Assembly: GCF_900142135.1 (NCBI RefSeq)
Contig: NZ_FQZU01000044.1
Location: forward strand, 1 to 46,300
DNA length: 46,300 nt
Origin: Desulfatibacillum alkenivorans DSM 16219
GTDB lineage: Bacteria; Desulfobacterota; Desulfobacteria; Desulfobacterales; Desulfatibacillaceae
Direction: 5' to 3'
The notes beneath the pieces are model-generated. The model was given only the letters and a program-made list of their open reading frames with translations, ran no database searches and was not told where the DNA came from. Positions 25,552 to 33,402 of the stretch are shown piece after piece. Position 1 is the first letter of the stretch. Every line of letters begins with the position of its first letter. The position numbers were made by a program, and so were the translations under genes.

Positions 25552-27441
25552 ATGACTCAGGCAAAAGAACGGAATTTAGGCAAGAATCTGTTTTCGGGCG
25601 CCGGCCTTATCATCCTGGCCGTTATCGTCATCCTGGTGAACGTCCTGTTCGCTTCGGCAAGCTGGCGTTGGGACGCCACCGAGGAAAAGGCCTACTCCTT
25701 GTCGGACGGAACCATCGAGGTGATTTCCGGCTTGAAGCACCGCGTGACCGTGCAGCTTTTTTACTCGTCCAGCCAGACCAAGCTGCCTGTTTATTTAAAG
25801 GCGTACGCCAAGCGGGTTCAGGAATTGCTGCAGGAATACGAATTGAAATCCAAGGGCATGGTGGCGTTTGAGATGTGCGACCCCCTGCCGGATTCGGTGG
25901 AGGAGGAATGGGCGGACATTTACGGCATGGAAGCCAAGCAGCTTCAAACCGGCGAGAAAGTGTATTTCGGCCTTATCGCCTATTGCCGCGACAGGGAGGA
26001 AATCATTCCTTTTCTGGATTACTCCCGCGATCAGGTTTTGGAATACGACCTGACCCGGACCATTGCACAGCTTACCAACGAAAAAAAGAAGACCATCGGC
26101 GTCCTTTCCACCCTGCCGGTCATGGGCCAGACCCAGGTTCCGGGAATGCCCCAGGCGCCGGGAGCCCAGGATAAGGCATGGTATTTTGTCCAGGAGCTTA
26201 AGAAAAATTACAACGTGGTGGAAGTAACGCCCCTGGCGGCCAACATTGACGAAGACATCGATCTGTTGATCGTCCAGCATCCCAAAATGCTCAGGCCCGA
26301 AACCCAGTACGCCATCGATCAGTATATTTCTTCGGGCCATAACGCCATCATCATGGTCGATCCCATTTGCACGGTGGACCAAACCGCCTCCCGGGGAAGG
26401 GGAGGGATCAATTTTTCCTCCCTGGAGCCTTTGTTCAAAGCCTGGGGAATTGCCATGGATCCCCAGAAGGTCGCCGTGGACATCGGGCAGGCCACTCAGG
26501 TGCGCAACCGCTTTAATGTGGTGGAGGCGGACCCCTCCTGGATCACGGTGCGTGAGGAATATCTGGACCGGAAAGACCCGGCCACTTCCAATCTGGAGGA
26601 AATGCTCTTCCCCATGGCCGGCGTGGTCCGCACCCTGGACGGGTTTACCATGGAGTTCACGACCCTGGTTTCCACCTCGCCGGACTCCGGCCTGATCAAC
26701 TCCTTTGACGCCACCCTGGGCGCCCGGACCATCAAGCAGGATTTTGAGTCCGGAGACAAGTCCCTGGCCCTGGCCGCAAGAATTCACGGCGTTTTTCCCA
26801 CCGCCTTCCCGGACGGTCCGCCCGAAGCGGCTAAAAAACTGATCGGAGAGCAGGACATCGCCGCGAACAACAATCCTTTGAATAAGGAGTCCACGGTTTT
26901 GATCATTGCAGACGTGGACTTTTTGTACGACGACATCTGCATGGTGGCCATGCGCACGCCGTTCGGCTTCGCCATGTCCATGCCCCGCAACGACAACATG
27001 AACATGTTCATAAACGCCGCGGAAATGCTGACAGGCAGCAACGCCCTGATCAGCATCCGGTCCAGGGGCAAGACGGAAAGGCCCTTCACCAAGGTGCTGG
27101 ATCTTAAGAGCCAGGCTCAAAGCAAATGGCTGGCCAAGGAAAAAGAGCTCATGGACCGCGTCGACGCCACCCAGAAAAAGCTGACCGACCTGGAAAATCA
27201 AAAGGATGCGGACCAGCGTTTCATCATGAGCCCTGAACAGCGCGACGAAATCGACAAGTTCAAGGAGGAAAAGCGGGAAGTGGAGCAGGAGTTGAAGGAG
27301 GTTCGCAAGAACCTGCGCTCGGACATTGTTTCCCTGGGTTGGCTCCTCAAGTTCATCAACGTGCTGCTCATGCCCATTCTGGTTGCATTATTGGGAATCG
27401 GTTTTGCCATATACAGGCATAAAAGGATGAAAAAAGCATGA
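25552..27441 (+). CDS. GldG-like auxiliary protein of the ABC exporter
   Basis: A 629-residue protein with one N-terminal helix (about 15-37) and a large extracytoplasmic region. That region has GldG-family features (KAYSLSDGTIEVI, HRVTVQLFYS, LLIVQHPKM, AIIMVDP). A heptad-rich coiled coil (about 530-590) leads into a last helix near the C-terminus (LLMPILVALLGIGFAIY). Such proteins flank ABC-2 permeases and are thought to form the periplasmic part of the complex. A purine-rich GGGAGGAGGGGAG precedes ATG 25552. The stop overlaps the next start (ATGA, 27438-27441). Confidence 0.85.
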   Translation: MTQAKERNLGKNLFSGAGLIILAVIVILVNVLFASASWRWDATEEKAYSLSDGTIEVISGLKHRVTVQLFYSSSQTKLPVYLKAYAKRVQELLQEYELKSKGMVAFEMCDPLPDSVEEEWADIYGMEAKQLQTGEKVYFGLIAYCRDREEIIPFLDYSRDQVLEYDLTRTIAQLTNEKKKTIGVLSTLPVMGQTQVPGMPQAPGAQDKAWYFVQELKKNYNVVEVTPLAANIDEDIDLLIVQHPKMLRPETQYAIDQYISSGHNAIIMVDPICTVDQTASRGRGGINFSSLEPLFKAWGIAMDPQKVAVDIGQATQVRNRFNVVEADPSWITVREEYLDRKDPATSNLEEMLFPMAGVVRTLDGFTMEFTTLVSTSPDSGLINSFDATLGARTIKQDFESGDKSLALAARIHGVFPTAFPDGPPEAAKKLIGEQDIAANNNPLNKESTVLIIADVDFLYDDICMVAMRTPFGFAMSMPRNDNMNMFINAAEMLTGSNALISIRSRGKTERPFTKVLDLKSQAQSKWLAKEKELMDRVDATQKKLTDLENQKDADQRFIMSPEQRDEIDKFKEEKREVEQELKEVRKNLRSDIVSLGWLLKFINVLLMPILVALLGIGFAIYRHKRMKKA

Positions 27442-28511
27442 ATAAGAAGACCATTATCAAGCTCATTGCAACCCTGGCGGGACTGGCCGTCATAACCGCT
27501 GTCACCATGTATTTCAATGCGCCCGGTGGGGATGAGACGGTCATGGGCCAACCCCTGTTCCAGGATTTGGATATCAACGCCGTGACTTCCATTAAGGTGG
27601 AAACCCCGGAGCAGACCTTTACTCTGGTGAAAAACGAAGACGGCTGGGCCCTGGCGGAACGGGGAAACTATCCGGCGGATTTCGACAAGGTGGCCCGGTT
27701 CGGCAGAAAACTGACCGCCCTGACCGTGGGCCGCGCCTTTCGTTACGACGCCGACGTCCTGGCCAGGCTGTCCCTTAAGCTGCCCAGCACCTTAGGGTCA
27801 CCTGCAGAGGAAAAGGGCGCCTTGTTCACCCTGACGGATAAAAACGACAACGAGGTCGCCAAGATCCTGGTGGGCAAGGACCGCACCAAGGAGACTCCCG
27901 AAGGATACCCCATGCCCGCAGGCCAGTTTGTGCGCATGGGAAACATGAAAGACGTGTACCTGGTGGACCGCTACTTTGAAGCCGTGGACCAAAAGCCCTC
28001 CGACTGGCTGAAAAAGGCCGTCCTCAAGGCGCCTTCCGATCAGGTGGCTTCGGTTTCGTGCATGGAAGTCAGCGAAGGCAGGCAAAAGGTGATTTATGAA
28101 CTGTCCCGGAAAAATCCCGGCCAGGATTTCTCCCTGTCCAGCCAGGCCCCGGTGAAAAAATCCGATGCCGACAAGCTGGCCGACGCCTTGTCCTCCCTGA
28201 CCCTGGAGGACGTGCGGCCCGTGGGCGAAAACGAAGCGCCTCAAGGCCCGTTCCTGGATTTTTGGCTGTTTGACGGGACGAAGTATCGCGTTTACAAGGC
28301 GCCCGTGGGAGAAGGCTGCGAGGTGCGCATTGAAGTCAGCCACATGGCGCCCGTCACGGCCGACGGCAAGGACGAGGACGACGCCAAGGCCAGGGAAGTG
28401 GAAGACCTGAACAAGAAACTGGCTCCCTGGGCCTTTAAACTTTCGGACTGGCGCTGCGGCACCCTGGTCACCAGCCCGGACAGCCTCATAGAGCAGGAAA
28501 AAGAAGAATAG
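27438..28511 (+). CDS. DUF4340-domain protein, last gene of the Gld-type operon
   Basis: A 357-residue protein. An N-terminal anchor (IIKLIATLAGLAVITAVTMYF) is followed by repeated alpha/beta DUF4340 units: the first around VTSIKVETPEQTFTLVKNEDGWALAE, a second around FWLFDGTKYRVYKAPVGEG. DUF4340 genes commonly close gldA-F-G type operons. The function is unknown; an extracytoplasmic partner of the exporter is likely from topology and gene order. It overlaps the GldG-like gene by 4 nt and is followed by a strong terminator. Confidence 0.85.
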   Translation: MNKKTIIKLIATLAGLAVITAVTMYFNAPGGDETVMGQPLFQDLDINAVTSIKVETPEQTFTLVKNEDGWALAERGNYPADFDKVARFGRKLTALTVGRAFRYDADVLARLSLKLPSTLGSPAEEKGALFTLTDKNDNEVAKILVGKDRTKETPEGYPMPAGQFVRMGNMKDVYLVDRYFEAVDQKPSDWLKKAVLKAPSDQVASVSCMEVSEGRQKVIYELSRKNPGQDFSLSSQAPVKKSDADKLADALSSLTLEDVRPVGENEAPQGPFLDFWLFDGTKYRVYKAPVGEGCEVRIEVSHMAPVTADGKDEDDAKAREVEDLNKKLAPWAFKLSDWRCGTLVTSPDSLIEQEKEE

Positions 28512-28526
28512 TAGTAGATTAATCGA

Positions 28527-28580
28527 AAGCCGCGCCAATTTCTTCCCTTAGAAGGCATTGGCGCGGCTTTTGGGGTTTTA
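28527..28580 (+). terminator. Rho-independent terminator of the Gld-type operon
   Basis: A perfect 14-bp stem pairs 28527-28540 with 28558-28571 (AAAGCCGCGCCAAT and its complement), with a 17-nt loop. TTGGGGTTTT follows. It lies 16 nt after the DUF4340 stop. Confidence 0.85.
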
Positions 28581-28719
28581 TCCGACAGAATAAGCCTGCA
28601 AACGCAGAAACTTGACGTTAAGCAGCTCGCCAAATCCAAGCAACCCAAGGAGTAGAATCTCCCGCTGCATCGGACGGTAATGGATTAAATTTTTCTCCTT
28701 GAACAATCCGGCCTGGGGC

Positions 28720-28734
28720 TTATCTTAAAGATAA
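28720..28734. promoter_or_regulatory. 15-bp palindrome upstream of the Cys-rich mini-protein
   Basis: TTATCTT-A-AAGATAA is a perfect dyad 26 nt before ATG 28761. Its size and position suit an operator for a dimeric repressor. The binding protein is unknown. Confidence 0.4.
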
Positions 28735-28760
28735 CCCGCAACCCAGCAAGGGAGGGCGCT

Positions 28761-28976
28761 ATGGACGGTCAATCAGCAAACACTACGGGATGCTCCTGCA
28801 AGGAAAAGGAATACGTGTGGCGGGACGGCATGCGGTTTTTGCGCACCCGGGCCGGCTTGGTTTTTTACCCGGAATACAATCCCAACAATCGCAAGCACTC
28901 CTGCCCGGATTGCGCGGTCTGCGCCTTTTGCGCGGATGCTCGTTGCTCGGCCTGCCTGGGCCAGGGCGGCGAATAA
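28761..28976 (+). CDS. Cys-rich mini-protein, unrecognised
   Basis: A 71-residue protein with eight cysteines: Cys11, Cys13, then Cys48, 51, 54, 57, 62 and 65 (C-x2-C-x2-C-x2-C-x4-C-x2-C). Eight Cys suffice for two zinc or Fe-S sites. GGGAGG lies 5-6 nt upstream of ATG 28761 and a palindromic operator candidate precedes it. It has no signal peptide, so it is cytosolic. I do not recognise the family. The spacing of the Cys pairs recalls rubredoxin-like, zinc-ribbon or metallothionein proteins, but the order matches none of them well. It is flanked by a terminator upstream and a repeat region downstream, so it is probably monocistronic. Confidence 0.65.
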   Translation: MDGQSANTTGCSCKEKEYVWRDGMRFLRTRAGLVFYPEYNPNNRKHSCPDCAVCAFCADARCSACLGQGGE

Positions 28977-29101
28977 ATGCATCCTCGCCGCATGCCCTTT
29001 GCCATTCCCGGAAAAAGTTGCTAATAAGCACAAAGTCAGATTTTTATATCAAAGCGTTTCTTCTAAGGCAGTTTGCTCTATGTTGGAACTTAAGCAAAAA
29101 T

Positions 29102-29190
29102 GACGCTGGGTCCCCGTTTCCGCCATTGCATCATGATGACTGCCAAACTGCCGGCAATCATCATACCTCCATGGCTCCACGGGGATGACG
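29102..29190 (+). repeat. Dispersed palindromic repeat, block 1 (direct copy)
   Basis: An 89-bp unit running from GACGCTGGGTCCCCG to CACGGGGATGACG, with a central hairpin (ATGATGACTGCC/GGCAATCATCAT). The reverse complement of 37209-37294 matches it along its length, and is near-identical in the outer 20 bases on each side. Confidence 0.75.
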
Positions 29191-29250
29191 GGGGGCGGCG
29201 GCTGCCTGGAAATCGCAAGCGTCCATTGCATTGGCTTTAACCTGCAGAGA

Positions 29251-29315
29251 CCGTCATCCCGGCAAGGGCGATCCGCTTTTTAGGATCGACCGCAAGCCGG
29301 GACCCAGTGTCTTTG
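29251..29315 (+). repeat. Dispersed palindromic repeat, block 2 (direct copy)
   Basis: A 65-bp unit from CCGTCATCCCGGCAAGG to GGGACCCAGTGTCTTTG. The reverse complement of 37048-37112 matches it closely. Its ends (GTCATCCC...GGGACCCAGTGTC) show the same consensus as block 1, so both belong to one repeat family. Confidence 0.75.
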
Positions 29316-29415
29316 TAAAATATGCCGCAGATGCGGTTAGACGCCTATTAGCTCTGAGAGCCTTTACTTTGAGCAATGATTTCTCAGGGGCCTTGAACCC
29401 GCAATCCGGATTGCC

Positions 29416-31185
29416 ATGATCACTATTAAAGACATCTCCATTACTCCCGAGCAGATAACCAACTCCGGCCTGGAAACCGTCCAGGTGCGGTGCACCGTGT
29501 TTTCGCAAAACGAAAACTGTTTTATCACCGAGGTGGGGCTGGACCTGCGCCATACCATGCTGAACGACGTGTTTCCCTTAAGGCCGGACCCGAACAACCT
29601 TTTGACGCCCTCGGCTGAAGGGGTTTACACATGCCTCCTTGAGGCCCCCCGGTTCATGGACTCCGGGATGTATCGCATGCCGATTCTGGCCTCGGATTCC
29701 AAGGAAGGGACGGGCGCCGGCATGTCCCGGTTTCAGCTTGACTGGAACCCGGGAGTCTCCCCCCAAATCGGAACGCCTGAGTTTGTGGAAATCCAGGAGG
29801 TTTACGGGGACAAGCCTTATACGGAAAACAACCAGGTGGAAGTTTTGGAGTCCGGTCAGGAGGCTTTGGAAAAACGCCTGAAAATCATAGAAGAGGCGGA
29901 GCGCCAGATAAACATCCAAACCTACACCCTTGAAGGGGGGGGCGTGGGGGGCAGGTTGATGGACGCCTTGTTGAAAAAGGTGGACCAGGGCTTGGAGGTG
30001 AACGTCATCCTGAACGTGGACAGCCAGTTTCCCTCGTCTCCGTTGTCGCTCATGCGGCTGAAAGCCAACCAGTGGTTTTATGAGTGGACCCGCACGGGGG
30101 TGGCGGAGCCGGAGAAGAAAAAAGACTCCGAATCCTTTTGGGACCGGCTTTTGCCCAGGAAAAAGTCCGGCGGGCTTAATCTGGCGCTTTTTTCCGGGCG
30201 TTCCGTGGGCGTTCCGGCCAATCCGGCGTCCAAGGCTCACGTGGTGGACCACTGGCTGTCCCGCATGATGGACGAGAAAAAAACCAAGCCGGACGCCCCC
30301 CAGGAGGATCGGCTGTCCACCTATTCCGGCCCTGGAGGCTTGCCCGCCCTGCCTTTGCTGGATTATGCGGTTCACGAAAAGATTATGGTCGTGGACGGCG
30401 AGAAAGCCATTGTCGGCGGCCGCAACCTGGAGAGCGCTTATTTCGAGCATTGGCAGGACTTGGACTTATACGTGGAAGGGCCGGTGGTGGAGCAGATTCA
30501 GGCCGGGTTTTTGAAAAATTTCGACGAAATCGCCGACCCGGAAACCCACATCCGCCCCACGGAGATTTACAATAGCAAGCCCCAGAAAGCCGGGGCCGTA
30601 GCCCAATTTGTGCAAAGCACCCCCTGGTCCGGTTTGAACAACGTGCTCCTTGCCATGTGCAATGCTTTGCAGGCCTGCCAATCGTCCTTTTATGCGGTTT
30701 CCCAATACCTGGTGCTGCCCGGCTCCATGCTTCGGGACGCTATTTTGGACGCAGCAGGCCGGGGCGTGGACGTCAGAATTTTGACCAATTCGGATCGCAC
30801 CTGCAAGGAGGTGGGCTTTTCCACCGCCTATTACGTCACCTTGAATTATTTGGACGAGTTGATAGAGGCGGGCGTGCGCATTTACGAGGCCTTGGGCGAC
30901 GACGATGAAAAAGCGCTCCAGCCCTATTTGCACAGCAAGGAGTTTATCTTCGATCAGCGTCTGGCGGCCGTGGGCTCATTCAACCTGTCCATGCGCAGCA
31001 GCCACATCGAGTCCGAAAACCTTCTTTTCGTATGCGACAAGGAATTCGCCGAGGATAGAACCCGGGCTTTTTTTAATATGTTGGAAAGTAAGGCCAGGGA
31101 AATCACGCCGAAACGCTTTAAACGCCTGCGGGAGCAGAGCAAAACGCGCATTGAAATGTCCAGGCATTTGGAATTGTTGTTTTAA
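29416..31185 (+). CDS. Phospholipase D-like protein (cardiolipin-synthase superfamily)
   Basis: A 589-residue protein with two HKD active-site motifs: His320-Lys322-Asp327 (HEKIMVVD) with downstream GGRN, and His506-Lys508-Asp513 (HSKEFIFD) with GSFNLS. The first about 130 residues form an extra domain without a signal peptide or clear membrane helix. This points to a cytosolic or peripheral enzyme rather than a classical membrane-embedded Cls. The superfamily hydrolyses or transfers phosphodiesters, usually of phospholipids. The protein is longer than ordinary bacterial cardiolipin synthases (about 480 residues). The Shine-Dalgarno is weak. The gene converges on the cyclase gene, and their stops are 7 bp apart. 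Confidence 0.85.
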   Translation: MITIKDISITPEQITNSGLETVQVRCTVFSQNENCFITEVGLDLRHTMLNDVFPLRPDPNNLLTPSAEGVYTCLLEAPRFMDSGMYRMPILASDSKEGTGAGMSRFQLDWNPGVSPQIGTPEFVEIQEVYGDKPYTENNQVEVLESGQEALEKRLKIIEEAERQINIQTYTLEGGGVGGRLMDALLKKVDQGLEVNVILNVDSQFPSSPLSLMRLKANQWFYEWTRTGVAEPEKKKDSESFWDRLLPRKKSGGLNLALFSGRSVGVPANPASKAHVVDHWLSRMMDEKKTKPDAPQEDRLSTYSGPGGLPALPLLDYAVHEKIMVVDGEKAIVGGRNLESAYFEHWQDLDLYVEGPVVEQIQAGFLKNFDEIADPETHIRPTEIYNSKPQKAGAVAQFVQSTPWSGLNNVLLAMCNALQACQSSFYAVSQYLVLPGSMLRDAILDAAGRGVDVRILTNSDRTCKEVGFSTAYYVTLNYLDELIEAGVRIYEALGDDDEKALQPYLHSKEFIFDQRLAAVGSFNLSMRSSHIESENLLFVCDKEFAEDRTRAFFNMLESKAREITPKRFKRLREQSKTRIEMSRHLELLF

Positions 31186-31192
31186 AGCAATC

Positions 31193-32533
31193 TCAGGCGG
31201 AAGCCTCCTGCTCCCTGAGAAACTTGCCAAGGTGCTTGTCGGTTTTGGTGGTGTGGTTGATCAGCCAGTCCACCAGGAAAATCTGGGTCCTGAACAACAA
31301 AAACACCTTGTCCAGGCTGGAGTCGTCCATTTCGGATTTGAGATTCAAGAAGCATTGATAAAAAATGCGATGCTGATTTTGGTGCTCCCTGATGAACGGA
31401 TAGCTTTTTTTTTCCATGAGCTGCTCTTCCGTCTTAAAGTGACCATTGACGTATTTGTCCACGAAGTTCAGAGCGTTGGTTATTTCCTCCCCTCCTGCTC
31501 CTCCGCCGATGGTCTCCGATAAACGGTTTATCTGCTCCAGCAGCTCCATGTGCTGGGCGTCAATATGGGGAATGCCGATATTGTATTCGTCCTTCCAGAA
31601 AGTGACTTTATCAAGTTCCCCCGTGCTTTCATGCACCCCGGTGTTCCTGTAGTTGTCGCAGCGGCTCAAGTAAAGCCGGGCGGCGAAGTCGTTTGGATTT
31701 AAATGCAGGCAGCTTTGAAACAAGGCTTCGGCCCTGTCAATGTCGCGATAGTGGTAGTAGGCCACGGCCTCCTCAAATACTTTGAGCGTTTCCGTTTTTC
31801 CGTTTCGCACTTTCTTGAGGTCGCCGTCGTAAATCTCGAAGATGCATTGGGGCCGCGACTTGCCCTTAACCCGCACCCGGTCGATAAACCGGATGCAGTG
31901 GTCCGGGGCGTCGTCCAGGCTGTATAAGGTGTGTTCGCTGATAAGGAGGGGAACCCCGTATGCTTTTGTCAGGCTTTCCAATCTGGACGCCAGATTCACG
32001 GCGTCGCTGATAACGGTTCCTTCCATCTTTTGCCTGCCGCCCACCGTGCCGATCATGGAGATCCCCGTGTTCAAACCAATTCCTATTTGAAGAGGCTTGA
32101 ACCCCCTTTTTTCAATATCCTTGTTGAAGCCTCTCAACTCAATCAGCATGTCAATGGAGGCGTGCAAGGCGTCGCTGGCGCTTCCGGGAAAGATGGCCAT
32201 GATGGCGTCGCCGATATACTTGTCAATGAATCCATTGTTCCTGAATATGATCGGCTCCATGCGCCGAAAATAGGCGTTGATCAGCTCGAATGTCCTTTGG
32301 GGCGTTAATTCCTCGGATATGGTGGTGAAGCCCCGCACATCGGAGAAAAGAATGGTGATTTCCCGCTCTACTTGCGTGCCCGGCTCCAGATCCAGGATGC
32401 TCTGCTTTTCCAGAATCTCCACCAATTGGGCCGGCACAAAACGGGAATACGCCAAAGTGATTTTTTTCAGGTCCAGGGCCGGTGAATCAAGATGCTCCGG
32501 TGATTCCTTTGCGGCGTTCTTGTTAACTTCCAT
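31193..32533 (-). CDS. Class III nucleotide cyclase fused to a C-terminal hemerythrin domain
   Basis: A 446-residue soluble protein. The cyclase domain (about 55-235) has metal-binding Asp65 (LFSDVRGF) and Asp109 (YIGDAIMA) and the VISDAVNLASRLE segment. A TPR-like helical linker (about 250-295) follows. The last about 130 residues are a bacteriohemerythrin with all expected ligands: His328 (IDAQH), His365 and Glu369 (HFKTEE), His384 and His388 (HQNQH), His427 and Asp432 (HTTKTD). The diiron site binds O2, so cyclic-nucleotide output could be gated by oxygen or redox state; this is inference from the fusion. GAGGAGG lies upstream of ATG 32533. Confidence 0.9.
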   Translation of the reverse strand: MEVNKNAAKESPEHLDSPALDLKKITLAYSRFVPAQLVEILEKQSILDLEPGTQVEREITILFSDVRGFTTISEELTPQRTFELINAYFRRMEPIIFRNNGFIDKYIGDAIMAIFPGSASDALHASIDMLIELRGFNKDIEKRGFKPLQIGIGLNTGISMIGTVGGRQKMEGTVISDAVNLASRLESLTKAYGVPLLISEHTLYSLDDAPDHCIRFIDRVRVKGKSRPQCIFEIYDGDLKKVRNGKTETLKVFEEAVAYYHYRDIDRAEALFQSCLHLNPNDFAARLYLSRCDNYRNTGVHESTGELDKVTFWKDEYNIGIPHIDAQHMELLEQINRLSETIGGGAGGEEITNALNFVDKYVNGHFKTEEQLMEKKSYPFIREHQNQHRIFYQCFLNLKSEMDDSSLDKVFLLFRTQIFLVDWLINHTTKTDKHLGKFLREQEASA

Positions 32534-33161
32534 GCCCGCCTCCTCTATAATGACCTGTCACTGGGTTACTTGCTCCAGCAATGCCTTAGCGCCGCATGTT
32601 ACGCCTCCATTCCAAGGGAGCTGTCCCGCTGATTGCGTAACTTTAAAATTCTGCCTTGTAATACCACTCAATGATTTTTTTTCTGATAAGGTTCACGCAT
32701 TTTCAATCTCAACATAATTGGCTCCCATTTTTCAGGAGGGTTGCATTATGTCCTGAACGCCCTTTGCGTCTCTGCGACTGTTTCATTTTCATACATGCAG
32801 GATTTGCATGATGCCTTTTTGCATAAACACTTGTCCCCCTTAGTCTATGCAATTTCCTTGCAAATACTCTTGAAACACAAACGGAACGGTTCATGTCCGC
32901 GCCGGTATTGGCGACCTTTCTTTTTGATTTGCAGGAAGGGGAAAAGAAGGCGGGACTTGGCAATAAGTCGGCGGTGATCCGAGACGCGCGGGATGGGATT
33001 TCAGTCCCGCGTCCAGTATTAAATTTTTTGACGGTTGGGTCAAAGATTTGACGCCGATCCCTTTGGCGGCAGGGGGCTTATCCCGTTCGCCTTTGAGGCA
33101 TTTTATTAAATTATTTGTATTTTTAAGTATTTAATATTTATTGTATGCGATTCGTTCGCTT

Positions 33162-33177
33162 TGGCATGCACCTTGCT
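33162..33177 (+). promoter_or_regulatory. Sigma-54 (-24/-12) promoter
   Basis: TGGCATGCACCTTGCT matches the sigma-54 consensus TGGCAC-N5-TTGCW at all but one position. The invariant GG (33163-33164) and GC (33175-33176) have the required 10-nt spacing. A start point near 33187 is expected. It faces right into a stretch with no ORF. Two sigma-54 activators are encoded in this window (383-2053 and 42245-43639), but neither is adjacent. Confidence 0.75.
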
Positions 33178-33186
33178 TTCTAATAG

Positions 33187-33300
33187 GGCAACGCCAGGCC
33201 AACTGGCGGACTACTCCTTCTTTTTAGTGGTTTGGGTTAATAGGTTAAGGGTTGATGTGAAAGGGCGGCCTTCCCCCCTCTTGGGCCGCCCTTTCCGCAT
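33187..33300 (+). ncRNA. Candidate sigma-54-dependent small RNA
   Basis: This is the predicted transcript from the 33162 promoter to the first downstream hairpin. It contains a 5' stem-loop (CGCCAG/CTGGCG, 33192-33208), then an unpaired pyrimidine-rich stretch ACTCCTTCTTTTT (33213-33225), and a strong hairpin (33260-33294) with a C-rich loop. CTCCTT is complementary to Shine-Dalgarno sequences, a common seed in small RNAs that block translation. No start codon with a ribosome-binding site opens a frame of useful length. If the first hairpin is leaky, the RNA would extend to the second terminator at about 33360. No known RNA family is recognised. Confidence 0.55.
33260..33294 (+). terminator. 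Strong hairpin at the end of the RNA candidate
   Basis: A perfect 11-bp stem pairs 33260-33270 with 33284-33294 (AAAGGGCGGCC/GGCCGCCCTTT) around a 13-nt C-rich loop. Only a short T-run follows, so termination may be partial and completed at 33321-33360. Confidence 0.6.
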
Positions 33301-33320
33301 TAGTAATCCTGAAAAAAATT

Positions 33321-33360
33321 AAAGGCCGGCCTGATTTTGGCGAATCAGGCCGGCCTTTTT
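33321..33360. terminator. Bidirectional rho-independent terminator
   Basis: A perfect 16-bp stem pairs 33321-33336 with 33343-33358 around a 6-nt loop. Plus-strand reading gives TTTTT directly after the stem. Minus-strand reading gives AATTTTTTTC. It therefore ends the minus-strand amino-acid ABC operon (last stop at 33403) and can also stop the plus-strand RNA candidate. Confidence 0.85.
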
Positions 33361-33402
33361 GGTTTTTAAACGAGTGGTGCAAAACAGGAAAGTGTCCTGT
33401 TT

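Larger units (their letters stand above)
28977..29415. other. Gene-free stretch with dispersed palindromic repeats
   Basis: This 439-bp region upstream of the phospholipase gene is largely occupied by two repeat units listed separately (29102-29190 and 29251-29315). No credible ORF, and no clear promoter for the phospholipase gene, is visible. Confidence 0.55.
32534..33402. other. Long gene-free stretch holding a sigma-54 promoter, RNA candidate and terminators
   Basis: This 869-bp region has no protein gene I can support. Overlapping frames at 32709-32963 (-) and 32741-32977 (+) lack a ribosome-binding site and family features. The left part should hold the cyclase promoter. A 7-bp hairpin with a GC-rich stem sits at 32987-33011. 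The right part (33162-33358) holds the promoter, RNA candidate and terminators listed separately. Confidence 0.6.

Noticed and set aside
32709-32977. Overlapping frames on both strands in the long intergenic region
   Set aside because: Neither has a ribosome-binding site, a signal peptide or recognisable composition; they are probably chance frames.
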